This document shows, piece after piece, positions 1 to 10,334 of a stretch of DNA of 64,000 bases. Origin of the DNA: Lamellibrachia satsuma. Lineage: Eukaryota > Annelida > Polychaeta > Sabellida > Siboglinidae. The DNA lies in assembly GCA_033239005.1 (NCBI GenBank), contig BSQZ01000100.1:906001-970000 (forward strand), given 5' to 3'. The notes beneath the pieces are model-generated. The model was not told where the DNA came from. It was given only the letters and a program-made list of their open reading frames with translations, and did not search any database. The position numbers were made by a program, and so were the translations under genes. Positions within the stretch are counted from its first letter, which is position 1; the number at the start of each line of letters is the position of its first letter.

Positions 1-330
1 AAACCATACACCTATTGGACAGTTTTGTATACTTGAGAGGAACCGTGTGCGAGGATGGAGGAATTAGAAAGGACGTACAGATGAGGTAGCAAGTAGGAGA
101 GGTATCATTGAGGAGGTTGGAAGGTAGTATGAGGGCCAGAAAGTTGAATAAACAGCTAAAGGGAAAGTGTTTAAAGCCTGTGTGGTGCCAGCTTGTGTAT
201 ATGGGTTGGGAACACTTACACTGAAAGAGAGAATAGGATAAAGTACAGGTAACAGATAACAACTGGGCTAAGATAATATGTAGAGCGAAATGATAAAACA
301 GATGGAAGGTGAGGAATTAAGAAGAGATCA
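1..330 (+). mobile_element. LINE fragment, C-terminal part of reverse-transcriptase ORF
   Basis: Translation with frameshifts gives a stretch like CEDGGIRKD, then LNKQLKGKCLKPVWCQLVYM, then an NNW motif. This matches the region after the RT catalytic domain in the same LINE family seen at 15215-16060. The copy is truncated by the window edge and has stops, so it is dead. It lies downstream of the last visible 63-bp exon. Confidence 0.6.
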
Positions 331-383
331 AGATCGTGAACTTGATCCTTGTCTTTATAGATTTACTATATAATATGCCTTAC

Positions 384-446
384 CTTGTACTTCACCAAGG
401 AGGCTGCCAAAGGTTTGTAAGCGCCCCTCGTGCTTCACAAGTTGCC
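384..446 (-). CDS. 63-bp coiled-coil exon, type A (A5, leftmost visible)
   Basis: On the minus strand an acceptor (gttttag) is followed by 63 nt and then the donor gtaagg. The exon is phase 1-1. Its 20 whole codons read QLVKHEGRLQTFGSLLGEVQ, and a Gly codon is split across the upstream junction. This is the most diverged A exon: Phe replaces His at repeat position 13, and it ends EVQ like the B exons. No terminal exon follows before the window edge, so the gene continues to the left. Confidence 0.75.
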
Positions 447-805
447 CTAAAACATCAACATAATTAACACGACTGTATTCGAACACGTGTGTTAATTAAA
501 AACGTTCTCGATTTATTCTTTATCATTAAAACGAGATATCAGAAGGGCATTGCAATCATCAGTGGATTTGTTTTAACAGCATTTCATTTTAAAAGTATAA
601 ACTAGTGTCACTTATAATCTTACAATGACAGGTGTTGCGATTTTTAACACCTAAACAAATTTAGTCAATCAATTCAGAGTCCCTGCTCTTCTTGTCCAGT
701 GGCATGGACAGAAAATGTGTCATTTATTACAAGTTTAATTCAGTCACTACTCCACAATCAGAATACATATTGACTTAAACCAGGTCACTACATATTTTAA
801 CTTAC

Positions 806-868
806 CTTGTACTTTACCGATGAATCTATCATGTCCTTGTAGGCTATCCTCGTCTTTCCCATGTTGTC
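806..868 (-). CDS. 63-bp coiled-coil exon, type B (B4)
   Basis: Acceptor (cctag) and donor (gtaagt) flank exactly 63 nt in phase 1-1. The whole codons read QHGKDEDSLQGHDRFIGKVQ. Asp replaces the usual His at repeat position 6, so this is the most altered B exon. It lies only 360 bp from A5; the other B-to-A spacings are about 1.3-1.6 kb. Confidence 0.78.
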
Positions 869-1227
869 CTAGGCATTACAATATTAACACCAATACATAA
901 AAACGTGTATCAAATATATATTTAATCAATTTTGCCATTAATGTTAGCAGTGTTTTTGTAACAATAATGTATGTTTAACTTTAGCAAATGGTGTAACAAC
1001 AATAACCTTACAATGACTAGAAAATGTTGACACCTGCACAAGTACACTCGACCAAATTTGCATATAAAAAAATTAAATACAGTACTGCTCATTATCACTG
1101 CTAGATGGTCATTAGTTTCAATTGATGAATTAATATGATGACATCACTGTGGTATGATACCATGACAAAGTATATACCTTTCAAATCAATTGGTTTTTCT
1201 GGCCCAGCAGCATGGAGAGGAACACCT

Positions 1228-1443
1228 TGCCGTTTATCCCATATTCAAGTCTCAAGTAATTATACTCCAGACCGCTCAATCTTGAGCTAACGCAGAAGTT
1301 TGGACCAAGTTTTAATGTCTCTTCCAAAAGACTCAGGCAAAGTGGGGTGAACGAAATTGCCCAATCTTCCAAACAGCAGAGGTGGAATCGAACCACCGTC
1401 TTCTCGATCGACAGGCAGGTGCTCTAACCATTAACCCACCGCT
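1228..1443 (-). mobile_element. tRNA-derived SINE inserted in one cassette copy
   Basis: On the minus strand the element begins with a tRNA-like head: a GGTTAATGGTTAGAGCACC A-box region and a perfect GGTTCGATTCC B box (plus strand 1384-1394). A body of about 150 bp follows. Its edges are defined by comparison with sister cassettes near 3690, 5590 and 7600, where the flanking sequences run together without it. The head resembles tRNA-Asp most closely. SINE family not assigned. Confidence 0.65.
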
Positions 1444-1544
1444 CCCCACATACTAAGCTTAGTCACTTCCTCAAAACAATGAACACACTATTTGACATAG
1501 AACCATGTATTAAGAAAATTATGTATTTTTGTCATTTGTCTTAC

Positions 1545-1607
1545 CTTTCACTTCATCAAGGAGGATGTCATGAGTTTCCAAGTGTTCCTTGAGCTTCCCA
1601 AGTTGCC
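1545..1607 (-). CDS. 63-bp coiled-coil exon, type A (A4)
   Basis: Acceptor gttttag and donor gtaaga flank 63 nt in phase 1-1. The codons read QLGKLKEHLETHDILLDEVK. Leu stands at repeat position 6, where A2, A3 and A5 have His. The nearby SINE explains the long A4-B4 spacing (677 bp against 457-512 bp elsewhere). Confidence 0.83.
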
Positions 1608-1864
1608 CTAAAACATCAAAATAATTAACATGAATGTATGGAATACTTGCATTGATTAGTTAATTTTAGTGAAAAGACAAATAAATATACTTTCCATTAA
1701 GGCATTACATTACAATGTCACGTTTTGGAAAATGCGTAGACAGGGGCTAACTGGTTCGAATTGTTACTTGATCGAAACATTGTGCATGTTAATAAAACCG
1801 CATTTAATTATCTCTGACAATACAAAGTATATAAACAAATGATTAATGCAATAAATATTTGTGC

Positions 1865-2320
1865 AATCATACGTTTGATGAGATCTTCTAAAATGATACG
1901 ATTTTCCCCGATATGGGGCAAGTAGAAACAGTAAAGAGGGCATATTGTAACATATAATAATAACTGCATTTGTGTGCACTATAACTTGGTAGATGCCCTA
2001 CTGGCAGACCGTCCACAGTTGTGAGAGCATTATCATCGTAGTTACAAAGCTTTTATTAATCACCGTCCGATTCACAAGAGTGGCATGTTTTGCATGATGA
2101 TTACAATCTGCCCCAGTACCATCGTATTCACAAGACATGTGGCCACATAAGACACACTTAGAACACTGCTTGATGGACATATGGCAATAACTACGAAAGG
2201 AACCCTTAACAAGTAGGCATACCAAAAGTTGATCATATTATCGATTTTGTTTTCTACAGAATGACACAGTTTGTAACCTTGTAAATGGGTCTATGTGATA
2301 CTATATGTAACATACTTTAA
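1865..2320 (-). mobile_element. Unidentified insertion with a Cys-rich ORF
   Basis: Compared with sister cassettes (around 4100 and 6000), about 300-450 bp of extra sequence interrupts this copy. It explains the long B3-A4 spacing (1623 bp). The minus strand from 2225 to 1998 is open for 75 codons and contains Cys-rich runs such as CSKCVLCGHMSCEYDGTGADC followed by an HHAKH segment. The Cys/His spacing suggests a metal-binding fragment from a transposon or gene. I do not recognise the family, and the boundaries are approximate. Confidence 0.35.
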
Positions 2321-3229
2321 ACAATTGATGCAAATGCTGCTAAACATTAAACAAATATTTGTATTAGTAGTTTTGTATGTAGGCTGTATTCCACAACTCA
2401 ACCTTGTTGCAACTAGCCACAGTCAACACTCCGCAGAAGCCGAAAATGGCATTTAGTTGTCTCAATACCATTGCTTTGCATTGCTTGTTTTCGCTTTGTT
2501 GTGAAAATTAACTGAAAAAGTTGTGCCACATTGTGTATTTCTTGAACAAAAGGAATTACATAAGCAGTATAATCAAATCATGAAAGGGGGATATATTAAC
2601 TGTTTTTGTCACACTAACGTGCAACACCAGCGCACATATTTCAGTTTAACTTTCTAACTGTAGTTTTTGTATACTGCTAATTTGTTTTCCAGTTGAAGAA
2701 ATGCACAATTATCATTATTTTGCTGTCAGTTTCAGCCGTATGCAATGATGACCCCTCCACATTCCCTGATTACAGGCGTTTTTAAGTTGTGCGCGTCAAT
2801 GCAATAAGTCCAATAACTGCCATACAAAGAAAATTGGTGTCTCTACTTTATCTTGTACTTATTGGATGTTCCGTTTCAGACAGGTATGCCCCTTATGCAG
2901 TATGTCTAGCATTAATACAGAAACATGTATTAATTAGTGTCACATATAATCTTTCAATGACTAGATATTGCGACTCTTAGCACCTAAACACATTAAGTCA
3001 ATCAATTCAGTGTCAACTCGTTTTAATGATAAAACTGTTGCCAATGACAATTCTCTTCACCGTGTAACTGTGGTATGTTTACATGGCTAGGTCCTTTTCT
3101 TCTGGTTCAGTGGAATAGACAGGCATGCCTTCATTTGTTGCAAATATAATTCAGTCGCTACTCCCCAAACAATCGACACATAAGTTGACTTAAACAATGT
3201 ATCTAGGGACTCTATATATGTTCACTTAC

Positions 3230-3292
3230 CTTGCACTTCACCGAAGAAGCTGTCATGTCCTTGTAGACGATCCTCGTGTTTCCCATGTTGTT
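3230..3292 (-). CDS. 63-bp coiled-coil exon, type B (B3)
   Basis: Acceptor gtttag and donor gtaagt flank 63 nt in phase 1-1. The codons read QHGKHEDRLQGHDSFFGEVQ. The split codon at the upstream junction becomes Glu (GAA), not the usual Gly. Nearly identical in coding sequence to B2. Confidence 0.83.
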
Positions 3293-3781
3293 CTAAACAT
3301 TACAGTATTAACACAAATGCATGAAAACGTGTATCAAATACAGATTTGGTAAATTTTGCCACTAATAACAATTTATGTAGATTTATGTTTAACTTAAAAA
3401 AATTTTGCAACAATAATAACCATATAATGAATAGATATTGAAAATGTTGAAACAATAATAACCATGCAATGATTAGATGTTGAAAATGTTGACACCTACA
3501 CAAGAACAATCGACCGAATGTACATATCAACAAATTAAATACAATACAGCTCATTATCAATGCCAGATGATCATTGGTTTCAATTGATGCATTAATATGA
3601 TGACGTCACTGTGACATGACACCATGGCTAAGTGTACAGTTTTCTGGCCCAGCAGCATGGAGAGGAATACCTTGCTGTCTATTCCAGACTTAGCTGAGTC
3701 ACTACCCCAAAACAATCAACACACAACTTGACATAGAATCATATATTTGGAAAATTATGTATTTTTGTAATTTTGTTTTAC

Positions 3782-3844
3782 CTTTCACTTCATCAAGGAG
3801 GATGCCATGGTTTTCCAAACGTTCCTCGTGCTTCCCAAGTTGCC
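3782..3844 (-). CDS. 63-bp coiled-coil exon, type A (A3)
   Basis: Acceptor gttttag and donor gtaaaa flank 63 nt in phase 1-1. The codons read QLGKHEERLENHGILLDEVK, the clearest A sequence. Core heptad positions are L3, H6, L10, H12/13, L17 and V20. Its donor gtaaaa equals the internal donor candidate in the transmembrane exon. Confidence 0.83.
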
Positions 3845-4489
3845 CTAAAACGTCAACATAATTAACATGAATGTATGGAATGCTTGCGTTGATTGGTTAA
3901 TTTCAGTGAAAAGACAAATACATATACTTTCCATTGAGGCGTTACATTACAATGTCGCGTTTTGGAAAATGATTTGTGGAGAAAGGGGCTAATTAGTTTG
4001 AATTGTTACCCAATCGAAACTTTTTGAATGCCAAGAAAACAGCAAATAATTATCTCCAAAAATATAAAGTATATAAATAAATGATTAATGCAATAAATAT
4101 TTGTGCAATGATGAGGTCTCCTAAAATGTTACGACTGATGAAAATGCTGCTACATTAAACAAATATTTGTATTAGTAGTTTTGTCTGTAGGCTGTATACC
4201 ACAACTTTACCTTGTTACAACTAGCCCCAGTCAACACACCACAGAAGCTGAAAGTTGCACTTAGTTGTCTCAATGCCATTACTTTGCACTGCTTGTTTTC
4301 GCTTTATGAAAATAAACTGAAAAAGTTGTGCCATATTGTGTATTTCTTGAAAGAAGGGAATTATATCAGCAGTGTAATCAAATCATGAATAGGGGATATC
4401 TTAATTGTTTTTATCAAACTAACGTGTGTAACACAAGCGCACACATTTCAGTTTACCTTTCTAACTGTAGTTTTTGTATACTGCTACTT

Positions 4490-4672
4490 TGTTTTCCAGT
4501 TGAAGAAATGCAAAATGAACATTATTTTGCCTGTTAAGTGCTTCTTAAATATGTGGTGCTATTTATATAAATGTTTCAGAAGCGTCTGGAGTTGGAATCA
4601 CCTCAACCTCTTCAGGTGCTGTCAGTTTCAGCCGTACGCAATGATGACCCCTCCATATTCCCCGATTACAGG
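4490..4672 (+). other. Conserved plus-strand block in each cassette, splice-like ends, unassigned
   Basis: A strong acceptor-like tract (gctactttgttttccag at about 4499) and a second one (gtttcag at about 4580) precede a segment ending GATTACAG followed by gtgttt. Related blocks lie at 2690-2785 and 6395-6620. One frame ends SGAVSFSRTQ-stop in all three copies, and another frame stays open through the gt. This could be an antisense exon relic or part of a transposon carried by the duplication. I see nothing that decides between them. Confidence 0.25.
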
Positions 4673-5161
4673 TGTTTTATTTTGTAATTTCTGCACGTCA
4701 ATGCAATAAGTGCATTAACGGCCAAACAAAGAAAATTGGTTTATCTTTGAAAATGATCACTAGGTGAACTTTTATCCAGAACTTATTGGATTTTGCGTTT
4801 GAGACAAGTAGGCCCTACGTTTCCTTATCCAATATGTCCAGCATTAAGTAGAGACACGTGTATCAACTACTGCCACATATAATCTTACAATGACTAGATG
4901 TTGCGACTCTTAGCACCTAAACAAGTTAAGACAATCAATTCAGTGTCAACTCGTTTTAATGACGAACTGTTGCCAATGACAATTCTCGTCACCATGTAAC
5001 TGTGGTATGTTTACCTGGCTAGGTCCTTTTCTTCTGCTCCAGTGGAATAGACAGGAATGCCTTCATTTGTTGCAAATATAATTCAGTCGCTACTCCCCAA
5101 ACAATCGACACATAAGTTGACTTAAACAATGTATCTAGGGACTCTATATATGTTCACTTAC

Positions 5162-5224
5162 CTTGCACTTCACCGAAGAAGCTGTCATGTACTTGTAGAC
5201 GATCCTCGTGTTTCTCATGTTGTC
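5162..5224 (-). CDS. 63-bp coiled-coil exon, type B (B2)
   Basis: Acceptor tctag and donor gtaagt flank 63 nt in phase 1-1. The codons read QHEKHEDRLQVHDSFFGEVQ. Differs from B3 at two residues (Glu for Gly at repeat position 4, Val for Gly at 12). Confidence 0.83.
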
Positions 5225-5680
5225 CTAGACATTACAATATTTACACAAATGCATGAAAACATGTGTACAGTGTATTAAATATAGATTTGGTCAATTTCGC
5301 CATTAATAACAATTTATATTGATTTATGTTTAACTTTAGAATAAGTTGTAACAATAATAACCATATAATGATTAGATGTTGAAAATGTTGACACCTGCAC
5401 AAGAACAATCAACCAAATGTACATATCAACAAATTAAATACAATACAGCTCATTATCAGTGCCAGATGATCATTGGTTTCAATTGATGCATTAATATGAT
5501 GACGTCACTGTGATATGACACCATGGCTAAGTGTACACTTTTCTGGCCCAGCAGCATGGAGAGGAATACCTTGCCATCTATTCCAGACTTAGCTGATTCA
5601 TTACCCCAAAACAATCAACACACAACTTGACATAGAACCATGTATTAGGAAAATTATGCATGATTGTAATTTTTTCTTAC

Positions 5681-5743
5681 CTTTCACGTCATCAAGGAGG
5701 TTTCCATGGGTTTCCAAGCGTTCGTCATGCTTTCCAAGTTGCC
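5681..5743 (-). CDS. 63-bp coiled-coil exon, type A (A2)
   Basis: Acceptor ttttag and donor gtaaga flank 63 nt in phase 1-1. The codons read QLGKHDERLETHGNLLDDVK. Most changes from A3 keep the heptad core. Confidence 0.83.
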
Positions 5744-7105
5744 CTAAAATGTCAACGCAATTAACATGAATCTGTGGAATGCTTGTGTTGATTGGTTAAT
5801 TTCAGTGAAAAGACAAATAAATATACTTTCCATTGAGGCGTTACATTACAATGTCGCGTTTTGGAAAATGATTTGCGGAGGCAGCACTAACTGGTTTGAA
5901 TTGTTACCCAATCGAAACTTTTTGAATGCCAACAAAACAGCAAATAATTAACTCCAAAAATAGAAAGTATATAAATAAATGATTAATGCAATAAATGTTT
6001 GTGTAATTATGAGGTCTCCTAAAATGTTACGACTGATGAAAATGCTGCTACATTAAACAAATATTTGTATTAGTAGTTTTGTCTGTAGGCTGTATACCAC
6101 AACTTTACCTTGTTACAACTAGCCCCAGTCTACACACCACAGAAGCTGATAATAGCATTTATTTGTTTTAATACTGTACCATTGCTTTGCACTGCTTGTT
6201 TTTTTGCTTTATGAAAATAAACTGAAAAAGTTGTGCCATATTGTGTATTTCTTGAAAGAAGGGAATTATATCAGCAGTGTAATCAAATCATGAATAGGGG
6301 ATATCTTAATTGTTTTTATCAAACTAACGTGCAACACAAGCGCACACATTTCAGTTTACCTTTCTAACTGTAGTTTTTGTATACTGCTACTTTTTTTTCC
6401 AGTTGAAGAAATGCAAAATGAACATTGTTTTGCCTATTAAGTGTTTCTTATATATATGGTGCTATTCAAATGACTGTTTTAGAAGCATCTGGCATTGCGC
6501 TGATGACAACATATGTTACACTTTTACAAGCCCAACATTGGAATCACCATCCTCAACCTCATCAGGTGCTGTCAGTTTCAGCCATACGCAATGATGACCC
6601 CTTCATATTCCCCGGTTACGGGTGTTTTTTTTTTATTTCTGCTCGTCAATGCAATAAGTGCATCAACTGCCAAACAAAATTGGCTTATCTTTGAAAATTA
6701 TCATTAGGTGCCTCTACTTTATCCTGCACTTTTTTGCATTTGAGACATGTAGGCCCTACGTTCCATTATGCAATATGTCCATCATTAAGTAGAGACACGT
6801 GTATCAACTACTGCCACATATAATCTTACAATGACTAGATGTTGCGACTCTTAGCACCTAAACAAGTTAAGACAATCAATTCAGTGCCAACTCATTTTCA
6901 TTATAAAACTGTTGCCAATGACAATTTTCTTCACCATGTAACTGTGGTATGTTTACCTGGCTAGGTCCTTTTCTTCTGTTCTAGTGAAATGGACAGGAAT
7001 ATCTTGAAAATTAGTGCAACTTTAGTTCAGTTGCTACTCCCTAAACAATCGACACATAAGTTGACTTAAACCATGTATCTAAGGACACTTTATCTTTTCA
7101 CTTAC

Positions 7106-7168
7106 CTTGTACTTTGCCAAGGAAGCTGTCATGTCCTTGTAGACGATCTTCGTGTTTCCCATGTTGTC
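7106..7168 (-). CDS. 63-bp coiled-coil exon, type B (B1)
   Basis: Acceptor gtttag and donor gtaagt flank 63 nt in phase 1-1. The codons read QHGKHEDRLQGHDSFLGKVQ. First B exon after the transmembrane exon in transcription order. Confidence 0.83.
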
Positions 7169-7679
7169 CTAAACATTACAATATCAACACAAATGCATAA
7201 AAATGTGCGTATTAAATATAGATTTCTTATATTTTGCCTTTTATGTTAGCATTTTTTTGTAATAACAATTTATATTAATCTATGTTTAATTTTAGAAAAT
7301 GTTGTAACAGTAATAACCATGCAATGACTAGATGTTGACACAAGAACAATCCACCAAATATGCATATCAACAAATTAAATATAATACTTTTATTATCAGT
7401 GCTAGATTTTCATTAACTTAAATCATTTAATGTATTAATGTTTTTTTCTGGCCCAGCCTCGTGGACAGAAATACCTTGCTGTTTATACCAGTTAATGAAG
7501 TAATATGATGACGACCTGTCCAATAAATAAGTTTTTTCTGGCCCAGCCACATTAACAGAAATACCTTGCCGTTTATACCAGGCTAAGCTGAGTCACCACT
7601 ACTTTCCAGACAATCAATTCACAACTTTACATGAAAACTGGTATTTAGGGAAAATATGCCATTTTGTAATTTGTCTTAC

Positions 7680-7742
7680 CTTTCACTTCATCAAAGAGGA
7701 TGTCATGGGTTTCTAAGCATTCCTCGAGCTTCCCAAGTTGTC
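7680..7742 (-). CDS. 63-bp coiled-coil exon, type A (A1, first of the array)
   Basis: Acceptor gttttag and donor gtaaga flank 63 nt in phase 1-1. The codons read QLGKLEECLETHDILFDEVK. It has Leu at repeat position 6 and a single Cys at repeat position 9. It is the first repeat exon after the transmembrane exon, about 1.3 kb downstream of it. Confidence 0.83.
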
Positions 7743-7842
7743 CTAAAACATCAACACAATTAACACAAATGTAGGCGAATGCATGCGTTGATTGGTTAAT
7801 TTCAGTGAAAAGGGAAATTACTATACTTCTCATTTTTAATCA

Positions 7843-8480
7843 TTGATGCTTCAGAAGTTTGGCCAGTGAGGAGCACAAAACAAGTGTGTGCACTATTTTA
7901 TCTAATAGCTTCTTTTTTGTTTCTTTCTAGACTGTTTTCCTTGTCTTATTTCCTTGTTTTTGATACTTAACTCGTACACAAACAAGTGATAAGGAAGATC
8001 AAAATTCAAATTGATCATTACAAACTTGAATTAGTTTTATTGACACAATCATCATTAAAGGAAACATCAAAAAGATGTTTTCAATGGTAAGTTTAACAAA
8101 ATTACATTGCAATAAAAGCCTTGTATTATGTAACTTTTGTGGCTTGGTGTCCTTCAATGAACTCAGAAGCAAATAAGTTTTTTTCAAAAATGTTCTTCAT
8201 ATAATCTTATTATGTTATATCAGCATCTAAAAACCAACAAGGCAACATGCGTTACCCCAGTGATGAAAACATCAGGTATCTAACTAGTTTGAGTTAATTT
8301 AATGGGAATCATCATGTCTTACGTCAAACAACTTTTCCTTACTTCAGAATAAAAAATATCAAAAACATAAGCTCTTAATTATATAAAAAAATTATCATGT
8401 ACATATAATGCGAATCAAATGAATGCCAAAATAAATGCGATTCTCTAAAATTTTCTCTAAAATGTAGGATTACATATTTT
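7843..8480. other. Intron-like AT-rich spacer, nothing recognised
   Basis: Past the cassette similarity that ends near 7840 the sequence is AT-rich, with frequent stops in all frames and no repeat or element I recognise. Confidence 0.4.
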
Positions 8481-8544
8481 CAGTGTCAAAATTAGCCAAT
8501 CAAAATATAAAAAGAAACAATACAACAAGGTATATTTATTTCAG

Positions 8545-8731
8545 TGTACGTGTCAATGATTTGCGCATTACCAACGATGGCCTGTCTCAGCAGATGCCAG
8601 AACAATCCGTTTTGCATCAACAATTTCGCCACCAAGTGGGTTTTTCCCATGAGGGCTTCCGAACAAAGTTTGTTCAGTTGGAAAAACAAAATCGCATTGA
8701 CAACGAGTCACAAGCTTTACAAAAACATTGA
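8545..8731 (+). CDS. Candidate antisense terminal exon, coiled-coil-like
   Basis: An acceptor-like tatttatttcag ends at 8544. The plus strand is then open for 62 codons to a TGA at 8729-8731. The translation is polar and Gln/His-rich: it contains DLRITNDGLSQQ, LHQQFRHQV, and ends FVQLEKQNRIDNESQALQKH. The composition resembles a real coiled-coil C-terminus more than random AT-rich sequence, and the opposite strand is less protein-like. It would converge on the minus-strand transmembrane exon. No upstream partner exon was found, so an orphan exon or pseudo-exon is possible. Confidence 0.33.
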
Positions 8732-8839
8732 ACGTTGATGCAATATTTGAATAAGCAATGTAAGAGGTTTTTGAAAGATTGCGGAAAATTGTGACACATG
8801 TTCAATTATTTAAGCACGAAGTAGACTTATGTTCGTTAC

Positions 8840-8985
8840 AATATATATATATATATTTAATATATATATATATATATATACATTATATATACATATAATA
8901 TATATATATATATATATACATATAATACATAATATATATATATATACATACATATAATACATAATATATATACATGCCATTAAAC
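8840..8985. repeat. (TA)n-rich microsatellite with CATA interruptions
   Basis: Alternating TA runs broken by short acatacata and aatacata segments. Lies just downstream of the transmembrane exon stop codon in the gene's direction. Confidence 0.9.
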
Positions 8986-8994
8986 TCTACAGTA

Positions 8995-9110
8995 TCAAAC
9001 AATATTAAGTTTAGCCGTTTTACCACTGGACTGAAGTAAGACTGCGACAAACATAGCGACCAGCCCGACAACAAGAGTGAGGAGAAGACAAATCGTCACT
9101 CGTGTGGATC
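8995..9110 (-). CDS. Transmembrane exon of the CXorf38-like gene
   Basis: The acceptor gctttttttttag ends at 9111. Entering in phase 1 (completing a Gly codon with exon 4's last G), the minus strand reads STRVTICLLLTLVVGLVAMF then VAVLLQSS: about 21 uninterrupted hydrophobic residues, a clear membrane helix. Two endings are possible. The frame may run on through GKTAKLNIV to a TGA at 8997-8995, making this a last exon. Or the internal donor AGTG/gtaaaa at 9024/9023 may be used, giving an 87-nt exon that is again phase 1-1 and joins the 63-bp exons in frame. No AATAAA was seen close after the stop. Both forms may be made. Confidence 0.72.
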
Positions 9111-9384
9111 CTAAAAAAAAAGCAAACACAACTATCACACTATTGATAATATTATGTAGATATATGTTATTTCGGAAGTTTTTAATTCAGAAAATTTTAC
9201 CATATTTTTATTTCTCCAAAGAGCCCGAAATCTAAAAGATTTAATATTCTTAATGAAATATATTAAAGTATGTGTCAGGGTCCGGGGCGCAAACTAACGA
9301 CAGTGTGGAATGACATCGTAATGGATGTGTGATAGTGTCACCAGGAGGGTAGGCTATGGCAAGGCGTGGCAAGTGAACAAGTAT

Positions 9385-10272
9385 GCAAGTGGACAAGGAA
9401 GCCATTGATTTATCGAGGGTTTTTAATCTCTGTGTAATCCGCCCTCCTGAGATATGTGTCAAACTTGTTTTTAAACATATTCACGCTGCTAGCTGTTACA
9501 CAATCTGTAGATAATTCGTTCCATTCATTGATTGTCCCCTGTGAGAACGAGTACTTCCTGATATCCAATATACACTGATCCTTTACTAATGTTACCTGAT
9601 GTCCTCAAGTTCTATTATTTTTCTTAAGTGAGAAAAAAATAGTTCAATCAATATTGTCATACCCATTTAATATCTTAAAAACATCAATTTGATCTCCTCT
9701 TAACCTCCATGTCTCTAAGGTTGTTAACCACATTCTTTCAGTCGTTCTTTATAACTAAGGTCTCTCAGTTCTGGAATAATTTTAGTTGCTCTCCTCTGTA
9801 TTCTTACAAGCATATCTATATCCTTCTCACGATATGGTCTCCAAGCTTGTATACAGTACTTTAAATGAAGCCTAACTATTGCTTTATACAGAGGTATAAT
9901 TAGTTTTTCTCCTTGCATGTTATATTTCTCCTAATCAACCAAAGAATTTTATTTCCCTTTGAAGCTGCAATACCACACTGCTCTGAAACTTTCATATCAG
10001 CACTTATTGTTATTCCTAAGTCCTTTTCCTTTACAGTAGTATGCAGAACAATATCTCCAATTTTATAGTTTACATCCAAGTTCCCATGTCCTGTATGTAG
10101 GCATTTACATTTGCTAAAATTGAACAACATCTGCCATTTCTCAAACCATTTCACTAATCTGTCTAGATCATTTTGTAAATGTTGTTTATCACCATCATTG
10201 TTAACCCTTCTAAACACCTTTGTGTCATCTGCAGATTTCAGTACGTTGCTTGTTATATTATCGTCCAAGTCA

Positions 10273-10334
<62 letters not shown>

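Larger units (their letters stand above)
380..7760 (-). repeat. Tandem cassette duplication carrying A/B exon pairs (about 4.5 copies)
   Basis: Exons and introns repeat together with a period near 1.9-2.0 kb: A-to-A spacings are 1999, 1899 and 2237 bp, and B-to-B spacings are 1944, 1932 and 2424 bp. Intron sequence is also strongly conserved between copies, for example the ttctggcccagcagcatgg block at 1198, 3650 and 5541. Later insertions (a SINE at 1228 and an unknown element at 1865) account for the long unit. The exon array therefore arose by segmental tandem duplication of an A+B pair. Confidence 0.85.

Noticed and set aside
1181..1396. A 71-codon minus-strand frame near 1.2-1.4 kb
   Set aside because: It lies within the SINE body and its target; no protein similarity seen.
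7645..7833. A 62-codon minus-strand ORF around exon A1 read as a stand-alone gene
   Set aside because: Only the 63-nt central part is conserved among cassettes and it is bounded by splice signals; the rest is intron.
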